Below, piece after piece: positions 25,210 through 34,062 of a DNA stretch of 64,000 nucleotides. Numbering within the stretch: the stretch's first letter is position 1; every line of letters begins with the position of its first letter. Source of the DNA: an uncultured Blautia sp. (GTDB lineage Bacteria > Bacillota > Clostridia > Lachnospirales > Lachnospiraceae); the NCBI GenBank assembly GCA_937893675.1, contig CALBGI010000014.1:69935-133934 (forward strand), in the 5' to 3' direction. The notes under the pieces are model-generated. The model had not been told where the DNA came from, searched no databases, and saw nothing but the letters and a program-made list of their open reading frames with translations. A program made the position numbers and the translations under genes.

Positions 25210-25256
25210 GGTATCTGTAGTATCCGATATAATCAAATTCAGATACTACGGATACC
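25210..25256. terminator. Long hairpin between convergent genes
   Basis: GGTATCTGTAGTATC (25210-25224) pairs with GATACTACGGATACC (25242-25256), 15 positions with one mismatch and a 17-base loop. It lies nine bases after the permease stop and about 50 bases after the end of the facing gene. No good U-tract follows on either strand, so it may stabilise 3' ends instead of terminating. Confidence 0.5.
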
Positions 25257-25305
25257 GGAGAATTCATCCTGCTTGGGTTTTGACGGGCTTAGCGCTCCGG
25301 GAAGC

Positions 25306-25722
25306 CTACGCCCGCTCGATTACCTCCGCCGCCCGAAGCGCCTGCCTGATAATATGTGCGGTTTCTGCCGGAATCTTTCCTTCCTCCGGCATAGTATAGG
25401 GCTTATTTTCCAGGAAAGCACAGGACAACAGGTACACATAATGCTCTGCATCCGTATGCGCCTTCAAAAGCTCATCGCCCCGTTCTTCCATATCCCGGGT
25501 ATTTTTTTCTCTTCCTGCCGCCATTCCCATGAGCGTCTCCAGAAGAATGACAAAATGCTCCTCATCCCAGGCAGACAAATACATGCATTTACAAAGCCCC
25601 TTGTTAAAAAACGGATAATGGCTGTAGCAGTCAATCAGCTCCCGGAACCTGGCTCTGTGGCCGGCATTTTCAAACAACCCTTCCCGGGTCAGTTCCTGAT
25701 AACACTTCTCTTTCCACCCCAT
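25306..25722 (-). CDS. Hypothetical protein, about 138 residues
   Basis: This soluble, mainly helical protein (GWKEKCYQELTREGLFENAG, YSHYPFFNKGLCKCMYLSAW, AETAHIIRQALRAAEVIERA) has several cysteines and no signal peptide. I do not recognise a family. It starts MGWKEK with a GAAGGAGG-type site upstream, 43 bases after the YczE-like gene. It may be the last gene of the his-symporter transcript, but this is not shown. Confidence 0.6.
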   Translation of the reverse strand: MGWKEKCYQELTREGLFENAGHRARFRELIDCYSHYPFFNKGLCKCMYLSAWDEEHFVILLETLMGMAAGREKNTRDMEERGDELLKAHTDAEHYVYLLSCAFLENKPYTMPEEGKIPAETAHIIRQALRAAEVIERA

Positions 25723-25765
25723 ACGCGCTTCCTCCTTCGGTATGATACTTCCTGATCTGATAGTA

Positions 25766-26440
25766 TCACACCACGCCCAGCTTTTCTATAGGCTTTTTGG
25801 TAATAGGAAGCCAAAACTGCACTAAGGGGCCGGTGAGCAGCATGCTGACCACCGTACCCACGCCCACTGTTCCTCCCAGAAGGTACCCCAGGAAAACAAA
25901 CACCACATCACAAATAACACGAATCCAGCGAAATTCCAGACATTCTATCTTGTCCGACAGAATAATGGCAATGAGGTCGTTCGGACCGGTTCCCGCGTTG
26001 CTGTTAATGACAATGGACATTCCAACCGAAAGGATCACACAGCCGGCCAGCATGCTGACCACGCGCACGAGCATGGGCGAATCCACGTTAATGCGGCCCT
26101 CCAGCATCCAGGTAAACACATCGATCACAACACCGCCGAGAATTGCGCACACAAAGGAGCCCGGCTTGATATATCCCTTTGTTGTGACAAGCATGAGGAT
26201 CACAAGGATCGTCAGCACGATAATGTGCATCAGGCCCACCGTTGTATGAAAGGTCACTGCCATTCCCTGTATCAATACCGTAAAGGTATCTGTGCCAAGG
26301 CCGGACAGAAGAAACAGCGTCACGCCGAAATGCGCCACGGTCAGGCCCACACACAAAACAGCCAGCGCTTTTGCCCAGTCTGCCGCACTTCTTTTGGACG
26401 TATCGGATGCAAACTTTTCTTTTTTTACTTTTTGTGACAT
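25766..26440 (-). CDS. YczE/YitT-type integral membrane protein
   Basis: This 224-residue membrane protein has five to six segments. The stretches GVTLFLLSGLGTDTFTVLIQ and VINSNAGTGPNDLIAIILSD match the YczE/YyaS family, whose molecular role is unclear. The start at 26438-26440 (MSQKVKKE) is supported by AGAGGTGG five bases upstream; a GTG three codons earlier overlaps that site. It follows the symporter gene by 18 bases and is probably cotranscribed with it. Confidence 0.8.
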   Translation of the reverse strand: MSQKVKKEKFASDTSKRSAADWAKALAVLCVGLTVAHFGVTLFLLSGLGTDTFTVLIQGMAVTFHTTVGLMHIIVLTILVILMLVTTKGYIKPGSFVCAILGGVVIDVFTWMLEGRINVDSPMLVRVVSMLAGCVILSVGMSIVINSNAGTGPNDLIAIILSDKIECLEFRWIRVICDVVFVFLGYLLGGTVGVGTVVSMLLTGPLVQFWLPITKKPIEKLGVV

Positions 26441-26458
26441 AAAATCCACCTCTGTTTT

Positions 26459-27847
26459 TTATCTTTTCTTCTTTTCATACTCCTTAAGTGCCCCCAGCGC
26501 CTGCCCGGACAGGAGATAGAGAAAGGCAATGTTAAATACCGTCATAAGGCCTACGCCCACATCCCCCAGATCCCACACAAAGGTGTAGGCGGCGATTCCG
26601 CCGATGAAAAGCATCACAAGCGCGATCACCTTATAGAGTGTCTGGGACGTCCAGTTGTCGCCGAACAGGTAGGATACATTGCTTCTGGCATAAAACAGTA
26701 TGCCGATAAAGGTGGAAAAGCTGAACAGCAGCAACGTAATGGCAATAAAGACAACGCCGAACGTTCCCAGATGGTAATCCATGGCTGCCTGCAGAAGATC
26801 CATTCCGACCAGTCCGCCGGTAATCTCCTCCGGCGCCAGAAGCATGATCATTGCGGTGCAGCTGCAGATGACTATGGTATCAATAAATACGCCAAGCGCC
26901 TGCACAAGCCCAACCTTGGCCGGACTGTCACTCTCTGCCGCCGCTGCTGCACAGGGCGCGGAGCCACTGCCCGCCTCATTGGAAAAAAGGCCTCTCTTCA
27001 CGCCGTTCATCAATACGCCTGCAAACCCGCCGGCTGCCACCTGACGAAGGCCGAAGGCTTCCGCAAAGATCCGCTGGAACACACCTGGAATTTTGTCAAG
27101 ATTCATAAGGATCAGGATCACCGTCATCACAAAATAACAGCCTGCCATAATGGGCACCATAACGTCAAGCACCTTGACCGTTGTATTTTTGCGGAGCACG
27201 ATCACCGCTGCCACAGCCACCAGAAAAATCGTGGTGTAGATCGGCGGAATATGAAACGCATTTTTGAATGCAGAGGTGACGGAATTTCCGATCACCTGGC
27301 TGATGCCGAACCAGCAGATCAGACCGGACAGCGCAAAGAGAACTGCCGGAATGGTGTATCGTCTGCCCGGCTTTCCGGTCTTCTTTGTCATATAGCTGTG
27401 GATATAATATGCCGGACCACCCCGGTATCCCCCGTACAGAGGGTCTTTTTCTTTGTAAAGCTGCGCCAGAGTCGCCTCAATAAAGGCAGTCGATGAGCCG
27501 ATCAGCGCTGTCACCCACATCCAGAATACCGATCCGGCGCCGCCCACGGAAATGGCCGCCACAACCCCCACCAGATTGCCCATGCCCACGCGGGTGGCTG
27601 TTGACACAACCAGCGTCTGCAAAGAAGACAGCGCATCGCCTTTGCCGTTCTTTTTTTCCACGGTTGCGCACACCATATCCGGAAACAGACGGATGGGCAG
27701 AAATTTTGTCCGTATGGTAAAATAAATTCCTGTGGGTATCAAAAGGATCACCAAAAGGGAAAGACCAAGCTCTCCTATCCCCGGAATGGGAATGGTGATC
27801 AGATCCCCCCACAAGAACGCGTATAGCTTTTCAATAAGTGTAATCAT
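26459..27847 (-). CDS. Alanine/glycine:cation symporter, AGCS family
   Basis: This 462-residue secondary transporter brings in alanine or glycine with sodium or protons. The stretches STATRVGMGNLVGVVAAISV, YKEKDPLYGGYRGGPAYYIH and RGLFSNEAGSGSAPCAAAAA are AGCS signatures. About ten transmembrane segments are present, starting at GLSLLVILLIPTGIYFTI. It begins only 23 bases after hisIE with its own GAGAGGA site and no terminator between, so the his transcript probably extends into it. The substrate is inferred from the family. Confidence 0.9.
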   Translation of the reverse strand: MITLIEKLYAFLWGDLITIPIPGIGELGLSLLVILLIPTGIYFTIRTKFLPIRLFPDMVCATVEKKNGKGDALSSLQTLVVSTATRVGMGNLVGVVAAISVGGAGSVFWMWVTALIGSSTAFIEATLAQLYKEKDPLYGGYRGGPAYYIHSYMTKKTGKPGRRYTIPAVLFALSGLICWFGISQVIGNSVTSAFKNAFHIPPIYTTIFLVAVAAVIVLRKNTTVKVLDVMVPIMAGCYFVMTVILILMNLDKIPGVFQRIFAEAFGLRQVAAGGFAGVLMNGVKRGLFSNEAGSGSAPCAAAAAESDSPAKVGLVQALGVFIDTIVICSCTAMIMLLAPEEITGGLVGMDLLQAAMDYHLGTFGVVFIAITLLLFSFSTFIGILFYARSNVSYLFGDNWTSQTLYKVIALVMLFIGGIAAYTFVWDLGDVGVGLMTVFNIAFLYLLSGQALGALKEYEKKKR

Positions 27848-27870
27848 AAAAAATTCCTCTCACTGTCTTG

Positions 27871-29151
27871 TTATCTTCTCGCAAGCTCTCTCGTGATGTC
27901 CTCCCAGGTAACGCCGCGCTCAGCCATGAGCACCATGACGTGATAGAGGAAATCCGAAATCTCATACTTGATTTCTTCTTTGTCCGGATTCTTCGCCGCA
28001 ATGATGATTTCCGTGCACTCCTCCCCCACCTTTTTGAGGATCTTGTCAATTCCCTTGTCAAAAAGATAGTTGGTGTAAGAGCCTTCCTTCGGATGCTCCT
28101 TTCTGTCCAGGATCACCTCATAGACATCCTGAAATACCTTCCGGGGATTTGTGTCCTCGTATTCTTTCTGAACCAGCGTGCGGTAAAAGCAGCTTCTGTT
28201 TCCCGTATGGCAGGCTGCCCCCACCTGCGCCACCTTCGCCAGCAGGGTATCGTTGTCGCAGTCTATGAGAAGCGCCTTCACATACTGTACATGCCCGGAG
28301 GTCATGCCCTTGGTCCAGAGCTCCTGGCGGCTCCGGCTCCAGTAGGTCATTTTTCCGGTCTGGATCGTAAGGTCAAAGGCTTCCTCATTCATGTAGGCAA
28401 CCATAAGCACTTCTTCTGTCTTGTAATCCTGTACCACCACCGGGATCAGACCGTCTGCCCCTGTCTTGAACTCTGACCAGGAAATGCTGCTTTCCCAGAG
28501 GTTTACCGGTATATTGTTTTTTCTGCACGCCTGCTTAAAGATCAGCAGCTCCTCCTTGGCATCGCTGATGCAGGAGCCGCTTAAGCCCGCCACGTTATTT
28601 TTGGAGAGAATGGCAAAAAGCGCCTCCTGCCTGCTTTCTTCCGTATGAAGGATCACCGGAATGGAGGAAATCTCCCCCAGGGCGTCCTCAATCGGATCAA
28701 GGGCCAGGACACCGCAGGCATACGCCTCAATAAGCTTCTGATTTTGTGTAAATTCTTCCAGATCAGAAATACTCACCAGCATTTTTTCTTTTCCGAAACG
28801 CTTGGAGGCTTCTTCAAGAAGCGCAATGTTGCTCTCCTTGGAAAAATTCAGGGATACCTTGCTGCATCCGGCATAGATGAGCTTTTTGACATCCTCCAGG
28901 CGCTTGATATTGCCCGCCGCAATGACGGGGATTTCTGCTTCCAGGCACACCTCTTTGATTTTTCCGATGGCGCGGTCATGCTCCTCATCCCTGGAAGAAA
29001 AGTCAAAGATCAGAAGCTCGTCCGCGCCGGTTTCCCTGTAAAAAGCGGCAAGTGCAAGAACATCTCCGCCCCGAAACAGATTTCTCTGCCCGAATCCGGT
29101 CACTGCCTGCCCGCTCTGAAGATAAAGGCAGGGTATCATAGCTTTTTTCAT
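27871..29151 (-). CDS. hisIE: HisIE with an N-terminal catalytically dead HisF-like barrel
   Basis: This 426-residue fusion acts at two early steps of histidine synthesis: phosphoribosyl-ATP pyrophosphatase (HisE, about residues 340-426, VGEECTEIIIAAKN) and phosphoribosyl-AMP cyclohydrolase (HisI, about 225-335). HisI shows the metal motif LLIDCDNDTLLA and zinc cysteines in GAACHTGNRSCF. Residues 1-215 form a HisF/HisA-like barrel (PCLYLQSGQAV, IPVIAAGNIKRLEDV). The two catalytic aspartates of HisF are replaced, by Tyr10 in CLYL and Ser129 in LVSIS, so it is probably structural or regulatory. ATG at 29149-29151 with AAGGAG upstream, 14 bases after hisB. Confidence 0.92.
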   Translation of the reverse strand: MKKAMIPCLYLQSGQAVTGFGQRNLFRGGDVLALAAFYRETGADELLIFDFSSRDEEHDRAIGKIKEVCLEAEIPVIAAGNIKRLEDVKKLIYAGCSKVSLNFSKESNIALLEEASKRFGKEKMLVSISDLEEFTQNQKLIEAYACGVLALDPIEDALGEISSIPVILHTEESRQEALFAILSKNNVAGLSGSCISDAKEELLIFKQACRKNNIPVNLWESSISWSEFKTGADGLIPVVVQDYKTEEVLMVAYMNEEAFDLTIQTGKMTYWSRSRQELWTKGMTSGHVQYVKALLIDCDNDTLLAKVAQVGAACHTGNRSCFYRTLVQKEYEDTNPRKVFQDVYEVILDRKEHPKEGSYTNYLFDKGIDKILKKVGEECTEIIIAAKNPDKEEIKYEISDFLYHVMVLMAERGVTWEDITRELARR

Positions 29152-29165
29152 AATCGTTCTCCTTG

Positions 29166-29753
29166 TCAAAGTGTGCCCTTTGTGGACAGCACATCCTCAA
29201 TGCGTTCGTCTTTGCCCGCCGCCATATCCAGCGCTTTGGCAAAGCATTTAAACATGGCCTCCGCCATGTGGTGACTGTTTCCCGGGGTAAGCACCCGGAT
29301 ATGCAGGTTCATTCCGCAGCTGTAGGATACCGCGTAAAAGAACTCTCTTATCATTTCCGCAGACATGTCGCCGATTTTTTCTGTGGGAAACTGCGCGTCA
29401 AAGGAAAAATACGGACGTCCGCACAGGTCTATGGCACAGAGCACCAGGCACTCATCCATGGGAAGAATGAAATGTCCGTAGCGGCGGATGCCTTTTTTGT
29501 CGCCCAGCGCCTCCCTGATGGCGGTTCCCAGAACAATGCCCGTGTCCTCCACTGTGTGATGATCGTCAACCTTCAGATCTCCATGTACCCGCAGACACAG
29601 GTCAAACAGCCCGTGGCGCGTAAAGCCGTCCAGCATATGGTCAAAAAATCCCACGCCGGTGGCAATGTCGCTGTAGCCCTTTCCGTCCAGGACAAGCTTC
29701 AGCTTGATCTCCGTCTCTCTGGTGTTCCGCTCTGCCAAAGCCTCTCTTGTCAT
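29166..29753 (-). CDS. hisB: Imidazoleglycerol-phosphate dehydratase HisB
   Basis: This 195-residue manganese enzyme dehydrates imidazole glycerol phosphate to imidazole acetol phosphate in histidine synthesis. Metal ligands are visible in GFFDHML, DDHHTVEDTG and NSHHMAEAMF. This is the monofunctional form without a histidinol phosphatase domain. It overlaps hisD by ATGA, so it is translationally coupled to it. Confidence 0.97.
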   Translation of the reverse strand: MTREALAERNTRETEIKLKLVLDGKGYSDIATGVGFFDHMLDGFTRHGLFDLCLRVHGDLKVDDHHTVEDTGIVLGTAIREALGDKKGIRRYGHFILPMDECLVLCAIDLCGRPYFSFDAQFPTEKIGDMSAEMIREFFYAVSYSCGMNLHIRVLTPGNSHHMAEAMFKCFAKALDMAAGKDERIEDVLSTKGTL

Positions 29754-31051
29754 TTCTCTTCCTCCTCAAACCGCACGGCAATGGAATTGGCGTGGGCGGT
29801 CAGCCGCTCCGCCTGCGCAAACTGAATGATATCCTTGTGGACCGCCTCAAGCGCACTTCGGGAATAATAGATGATGCTCGATTTTTTCACAAAATCATCC
29901 ACCGAAAGAGGCGAGAAAAATTTGGCTGTCCCGTTGGTGGGAAGCACATGGTTGGGTCCGGCAAAATAGTCTCCCAGGGGCTCGGAGCTGTTCTCCCCGA
30001 TAAAAACAGCCCCCGCATTTTTTACTTTCATCATCACCTCAAAGGGATTGGCAGTGACAATTTCCATATGCTCCGATGCGATCTCATTGGCAGCCTCTAT
30101 GGCCTCATCCATGGTGCCTGCCAGAAGAATATAGCCGAAATTTTCCAGGGATTTTTCCATGATCTCCCTGCGGGAAAGCGTTTCCAGAAAACCCTCTATC
30201 TCTGCTTCCACCCTTGCCGCCAGCTCCCTGCTGGTGGTGATGAGGATCGCGGAAGCCATTTCATCATGCTCTGCCTGAGACAGAAGATCCGCTGCCACAT
30301 AGCGCGGATTTGCCGTCTCGTCCGCCAGCACCAGAATCTCGCTTGGCCCGGCAACCGAATCAATGCTCACATGGCCGTACACTGCCTTTTTGGCAAGCGC
30401 CACAAAAATATTGCCGGGGCCCACGATCTTGTCTGCCTTGGGGATGCTCTTTGTTCCGTAGGCAAGCGCCGCAATGGCCTGGGCGCCTCCCACCTTGTAG
30501 ATTTCGTCTGCCCCCGCCTCTTTTGCCGCCACCAGAGTGGACGGCTCGATTTTTCCATTCTTATCCGGAGGGGTGGTCATTACAATATGGGGCACGCCCG
30601 CAACCTTGGCCGGAACCACATTCATGAGCACAGAAGAAGGATAGACCGCTTTTCCGCCAGGAACATACACCCCCACCCGGTTCAGAGGCGTCACCTTCTG
30701 CCCCAGCATGGTGCCTTCCTCTGTTGAAGTGAACCAGCTGTTCTGTCTCTGCCTTTCGTGATAGCTTTTGATATTGACAAGGGCTTTTCGGATAACCGCG
30801 AGAAGCTCCGGGCTTACCAGAGAATAGGCTTCTTCTATCTCCGCAGCGCTTACCCGGATACGGTCTTCGTCGATCTCGGCGCCGTCAAACTTTTTTGTAT
30901 AAGCAAACACCGCAGAATCTCCCTCTTTGTGAACCTGCTCCAAAATCTCATGCACCGCAGACTCGTATGTTCCATAGCTCTGGGGACTTCTCTTCAACAG
31001 ATTTTCAAGGATCCCCCTGGTTGTCTCTTTCGTCAGTTTCACTGTGCGCAT
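29750..31051 (-). CDS. hisD: Histidinol dehydrogenase HisD
   Basis: This 433-residue zinc enzyme makes the last two oxidations from histidinol to histidine with NAD. Signatures include VPGGKAVYPSSVLMNVVPAK, GPSEILVLAD, the zinc-binding QAEHDEMASA and GPNHVLPTNGTAKFFSPLSV. The length is normal. It lies between hisG (gap 40) and hisB (overlap 4). Confidence 0.97.
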   Translation of the reverse strand: MRTVKLTKETTRGILENLLKRSPQSYGTYESAVHEILEQVHKEGDSAVFAYTKKFDGAEIDEDRIRVSAAEIEEAYSLVSPELLAVIRKALVNIKSYHERQRQNSWFTSTEEGTMLGQKVTPLNRVGVYVPGGKAVYPSSVLMNVVPAKVAGVPHIVMTTPPDKNGKIEPSTLVAAKEAGADEIYKVGGAQAIAALAYGTKSIPKADKIVGPGNIFVALAKKAVYGHVSIDSVAGPSEILVLADETANPRYVAADLLSQAEHDEMASAILITTSRELAARVEAEIEGFLETLSRREIMEKSLENFGYILLAGTMDEAIEAANEIASEHMEIVTANPFEVMMKVKNAGAVFIGENSSEPLGDYFAGPNHVLPTNGTAKFFSPLSVDDFVKKSSIIYYSRSALEAVHKDIIQFAQAERLTAHANSIAVRFEEEEK

Positions 31052-31091
31052 ATCTTCTGCCTTCCTTCCCTTTTGTCTATAGCGTTTATCC

Positions 31092-31736
31092 TTATCCTTC
31101 TTTCAAAACCGCACGCAGATCGTGGATGATCTTTCCGATCCGTTCATTCTCCATCTTCATGCTCACCTGATTTACCACCATCCGGGCAGACAGCGGGCAG
31201 ACTTCCTCCAAAACCTTGAGTCCGTTTTCTTTCAGCGTGCTTCCTGTCTCCACGATGTCCACAATCACCTCGGAAAGCCCCACAATGGGCGCAAGCTCAA
31301 TGGAACCGTTCAGTTTGATGATCTCTACGGTCTGATGTCTCTTGTCATAAAAATAATCCTTGGCAATGACCGGATATTTCGTTGCCACACGGATCAGCTG
31401 ATTTCCCGAAAGGTATTTGCGCGCCTCTTCCGGCCCGCAGACGCACATGCGGCAGGCGCCGAAGCCCAGATCCATAACTTCGTAGAGCTTCCGCCCCTCC
31501 TCCAGTATGGTATCCTTGCCCACAACGCCGATATCCGCTGCCCCGTATTCTACGTAGGTGGGAACATCCGGTCCCTTTGCCAGAAAGAATTTCAGCTTCA
31601 GCTCCTCGTTGACAAAAATCAGTTTTCTGGAGGATTTGTCCCGCATTTCCCGGCAGGTGATCCCTATGCTTTCCAGCATATCCATGGTTTTTTCGGCGAG
31701 ACGTCCTTTGGTCAGCGCAAATGTCAGATATCTCAT
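31092..31736 (-). CDS. hisG: ATP phosphoribosyltransferase catalytic subunit HisG, short form
   Basis: This 214-residue enzyme joins ATP and PRPP in the first step of histidine synthesis. MRYLTFALTKGRLAEKTMDM is the family start, and SEVIVDIVETGSTLKENGLK is the PRPP-binding stretch. The short form lacks the C-terminal regulatory domain and works with HisZ, which is encoded just upstream with a 4-base overlap. Feedback inhibition by histidine is therefore expected to act through HisZ. Confidence 0.97.
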   Translation of the reverse strand: MRYLTFALTKGRLAEKTMDMLESIGITCREMRDKSSRKLIFVNEELKLKFFLAKGPDVPTYVEYGAADIGVVGKDTILEEGRKLYEVMDLGFGACRMCVCGPEEARKYLSGNQLIRVATKYPVIAKDYFYDKRHQTVEIIKLNGSIELAPIVGLSEVIVDIVETGSTLKENGLKVLEEVCPLSARMVVNQVSMKMENERIGKIIHDLRAVLKEG

Positions 31737-32854
31737 AAAAGCTCCTCCTTTTCCGGGTAAAGAGCCACACGAACACCTTTGGAACGGAGCTCTCTGGCTT
31801 TTTTTACCGCTGCTTCCCAGGCATCTTCCGGATACGTAAGCACCTGGACCCCGGGCTCTTCCGGCATGGAAATCTTCTGCCGCGTCAAAGCCTGCAAAAG
31901 ATTGTCTACCACGATGGCAAATCCTATGGACGGCGCCGGACGCCCGAAGTGCTTCATCAGCTCGTTGTAGCGGCCGCCCTTCACTAAAGGCTCGCCGGTC
32001 CCATAGGTAAACGCCTGAAAGATAATGCCGGTATAATACTGATATTTGCTCAGCATTCCAAAATCAAAGCTTATGTATTTTTCGTATCCGTAGAGCTTCA
32101 GAATATCATAGATCTCCCGGAGACGGGACACCGCCTCCAGCGCCCTGGCATTGCGCGTAAGCTGTCCTGCTTTTTTCAGGACCTCGGTGGAGCCGAACAT
32201 CTGCGGCAGCTCCACAAAGGCCGCGGCCAGACTTTTTTTCAGTTTCTGCTCCTGCACCAGCTCTTCCACACCCAGGTAATTCTTCTGGGAAATGAGAAAG
32301 CGAAGCCGTTCTTCCCCCTCCTCGTCCAGCTCCGCCTCGCGCAGAAGGGATTCAAAATAATCTACCTGACCCACACTGATCTGAAACTCTGTAAGGCCAG
32401 CCTCCAGTAAGCATTCCGCCGTCATGGCAAGAAGCTCGGCATCTGCCTGCGCGGAAGCATCTCCAATACGCTCCACGCCCATCTGCGTGGCTTCCTTCAG
32501 CCGCCCCTGGTAGCTGGAGTTGTTGATAAAGGTTTTGCCGGTATAGCAAAGACTTACCGGCTGCTCCTCCGGCGCAAAATAGGTAGCGCAGGCTCTGGAA
32601 ACCGAGGGCGTGAAATCCGGGCGGAGCACCAGCGTATTTCCCTCCCGGTCAAAAAATTTGTATAAATCCCTTGACGCAATGGTTCCTACTTCCTTGCCGA
32701 ATACCTCAAAAAATTCAAAGGTCGGCGTCTCAATGTCGCAGAAGCCATAGCGGTGGAATACCCCGTGAAGCTTCTCCTGCAGTGCCTGTTTCTGGCTGCA
32801 CTCTCCATCATAAATATCCCGGACACCCTCCGGTGTATGAAAAATCCTCTGCAT
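31733..32854 (-). CDS. hisZ: ATP phosphoribosyltransferase regulatory subunit HisZ
   Basis: This 373-residue protein resembles histidyl-tRNA synthetase but lacks the anticodon domain; it activates short HisG. HTPEGVRDIYDGECSQKQAL, LRPDFTPSVSRACATYF and YYTGIIFQAFTYGTGEPLVK-type motifs are seen. The C-terminal part (PGVQVLTYPEDAWEAAVKKA) is a short extension. The start is the ATG at 32852-32854; AGGAGG lies ten bases upstream and AGGATT nearer. It opens the his operon and has a perfect promoter ahead of it. Confidence 0.94.
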   Translation of the reverse strand: MQRIFHTPEGVRDIYDGECSQKQALQEKLHGVFHRYGFCDIETPTFEFFEVFGKEVGTIASRDLYKFFDREGNTLVLRPDFTPSVSRACATYFAPEEQPVSLCYTGKTFINNSSYQGRLKEATQMGVERIGDASAQADAELLAMTAECLLEAGLTEFQISVGQVDYFESLLREAELDEEGEERLRFLISQKNYLGVEELVQEQKLKKSLAAAFVELPQMFGSTEVLKKAGQLTRNARALEAVSRLREIYDILKLYGYEKYISFDFGMLSKYQYYTGIIFQAFTYGTGEPLVKGGRYNELMKHFGRPAPSIGFAIVVDNLLQALTRQKISMPEEPGVQVLTYPEDAWEAAVKKARELRSKGVRVALYPEKEELL

Positions 32855-32933
32855 AATCCTGCAACCTCCTGTCGGGAAGCACATGAGCCGATACTTTATC
32901 GCACTACTGTGCTATCACATAAAAATTACATAA

Positions 32934-32962
32934 ATTATAAACAAAGAACCGAAACTTGTCAA
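32934..32962 (-). promoter_or_regulatory. Consensus promoter of the his operon
   Basis: On the minus strand TTGACA (32957-32962), exactly 17 bases, TATAAT (32934-32939): a full sigma-A consensus. The -35 overlaps the last codons of recU. The leader of about 75 bases holds a small GCAC/GTGC hairpin but is too short for a T-box, so I see no histidine-specific attenuator. Confidence 0.88.
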
Positions 32963-33492
32963 TCCCGCATTTTTAAATCCAGCTGGATCCCGTCCAGATA
33001 GGGCACGAGAATCCCGCCTCGCTGGGGCAGATAAAACGCCTCGTCAAGCTCTTTTCGCTGAAAACTTTTTCTCCCGCCCTCTTCCATACGTTTCCAAAAT
33101 GCAAGAAGTTTCTGCAGGGTAAGATAATAAAAGCGGTTTTCATTGCTGAAAAAGATCAGAAAAAAGGCCACGCCTCTCTGCGCCTCAAAGGCCTTCATAA
33201 ATTCCACCTGATGCGGATGGATGTTGGCAAGGGGGAAGGTCTGCGCGCAGCATTCCTTTGCGTCAAAGCACACCGGAATCCCCTGCACGGCTCCTATGTA
33301 ATCCACCGTACTTCTCTGCTCAAAATACGCCAGCGTAATGTGCCGGTTTTCCTTATCCATGCGCACCGGAGTGATGGGAGTGGGAATCTTCTGGATCAGA
33401 GCCAGCCCCTTTTCCCGGTACTGCTCGTTTGTCCTGTTTATGAGTTCTTCCAGGGTGGAACCCCGAAGTCCTCTGCTGCTCCAGGTTGCCAT
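32959..33492 (-). CDS. recU: Holliday junction resolvase RecU
   Basis: This 177-residue endonuclease resolves four-way DNA junctions in recombination and chromosome segregation in Firmicutes. Motifs: SSRGLRGSTLEELINRTNEQ, then RSTVDYIGAVQGIPVCFDAK (active-site acidic residues and Lys), FPLANIHPHQVEFMKAF and FYYLTLQKLL. It lies at the end of a seven-gene run, 12 bases after lepB, and its 3' end carries the -35 of the his promoter. Confidence 0.92.
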   Translation of the reverse strand: MATWSSRGLRGSTLEELINRTNEQYREKGLALIQKIPTPITPVRMDKENRHITLAYFEQRSTVDYIGAVQGIPVCFDAKECCAQTFPLANIHPHQVEFMKAFEAQRGVAFFLIFFSNENRFYYLTLQKLLAFWKRMEEGGRKSFQRKELDEAFYLPQRGGILVPYLDGIQLDLKMRD

Positions 33493-33504
33493 GATCTTTT
33501 TCTC

Positions 33505-34062
33505 CTATTTCAAAAGCTTGATGGTTGGAAAATAGCGCAGAACCGCCTTTCCCACAATCTGATCAAACCGCACAAAGGTGTTGTCCCAGAATCTGGAATC
33601 CTTGGAATTATTCCGGTTATCTCCCAGCATAAAATAGCTGTCCTCCGGCACCTCATAGGATCCGAAGCTTCCGATGGATTTTTCCGGAATAAAAGAATCG
33701 TCAAGGGGCGTGGGGGAACCGTCAATATATACCTTCCCATCCACAATCTCCACCGTCTCTCCGGGAAGCCCGATGACCCTTTTGATAAAAAGCTGACTCT
33801 CATCATCCGGGTATTTGAAGATCACAATGTCAAAACGCTCCGGCTCCTTCCATTTTTTGGAGACCTCTCTGCCGAAGAGATCCATGTTCAGTCCATAGGC
33901 CAGACGGAAGCCAAAGATCCGGTCCCCCGTCATGATCGTTTCCTCCATGGATTCCGACGGAATTTTTGCGTTGATAAGAACTACATTATTTACCACCAAA
34001 ACAACCACCACAACAAAAATGATCATTTTTACATAATCCCAAATTTCACTCCAGATTTTCAT
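33505..34062 (-). CDS. lepB: Signal peptidase I
   Basis: This 185-residue membrane protease removes signal peptides of exported proteins. There is one N-terminal transmembrane segment (MIIFVVVVVLVVNNVVLI). The catalytic Ser38 lies in IPSESMEETI, the general-base Lys in FIKRVIGLPGE, and box E is YFMLGDNRNNSKDSRFW. Length fits the Gram-positive type. It overlaps the pseudouridine synthase gene upstream by 17 bases. Confidence 0.96.
   Translation of the reverse strand: MKIWSEIWDYVKMIIFVVVVVLVVNNVVLINAKIPSESMEETIMTGDRIFGFRLAYGLNMDLFGREVSKKWKEPERFDIVIFKYPDDESQLFIKRVIGLPGETVEIVDGKVYIDGSPTPLDDSFIPEKSIGSFGSYEVPEDSYFMLGDNRNNSKDSRFWDNTFVRFDQIVGKAVLRYFPTIKLLK

Noticed and set aside
29747..30727. Open frame of 326 codons on the plus strand opposite hisD
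   Set aside because: It mirrors hisD codon structure and carries no recognisable domain.
32855..32933. Possible T-box or histidine attenuator ahead of hisZ
   Set aside because: The leader is only about 75 bases, has one small GCAC/GTGC stem and no specifier loop, T-box sequence or terminator.
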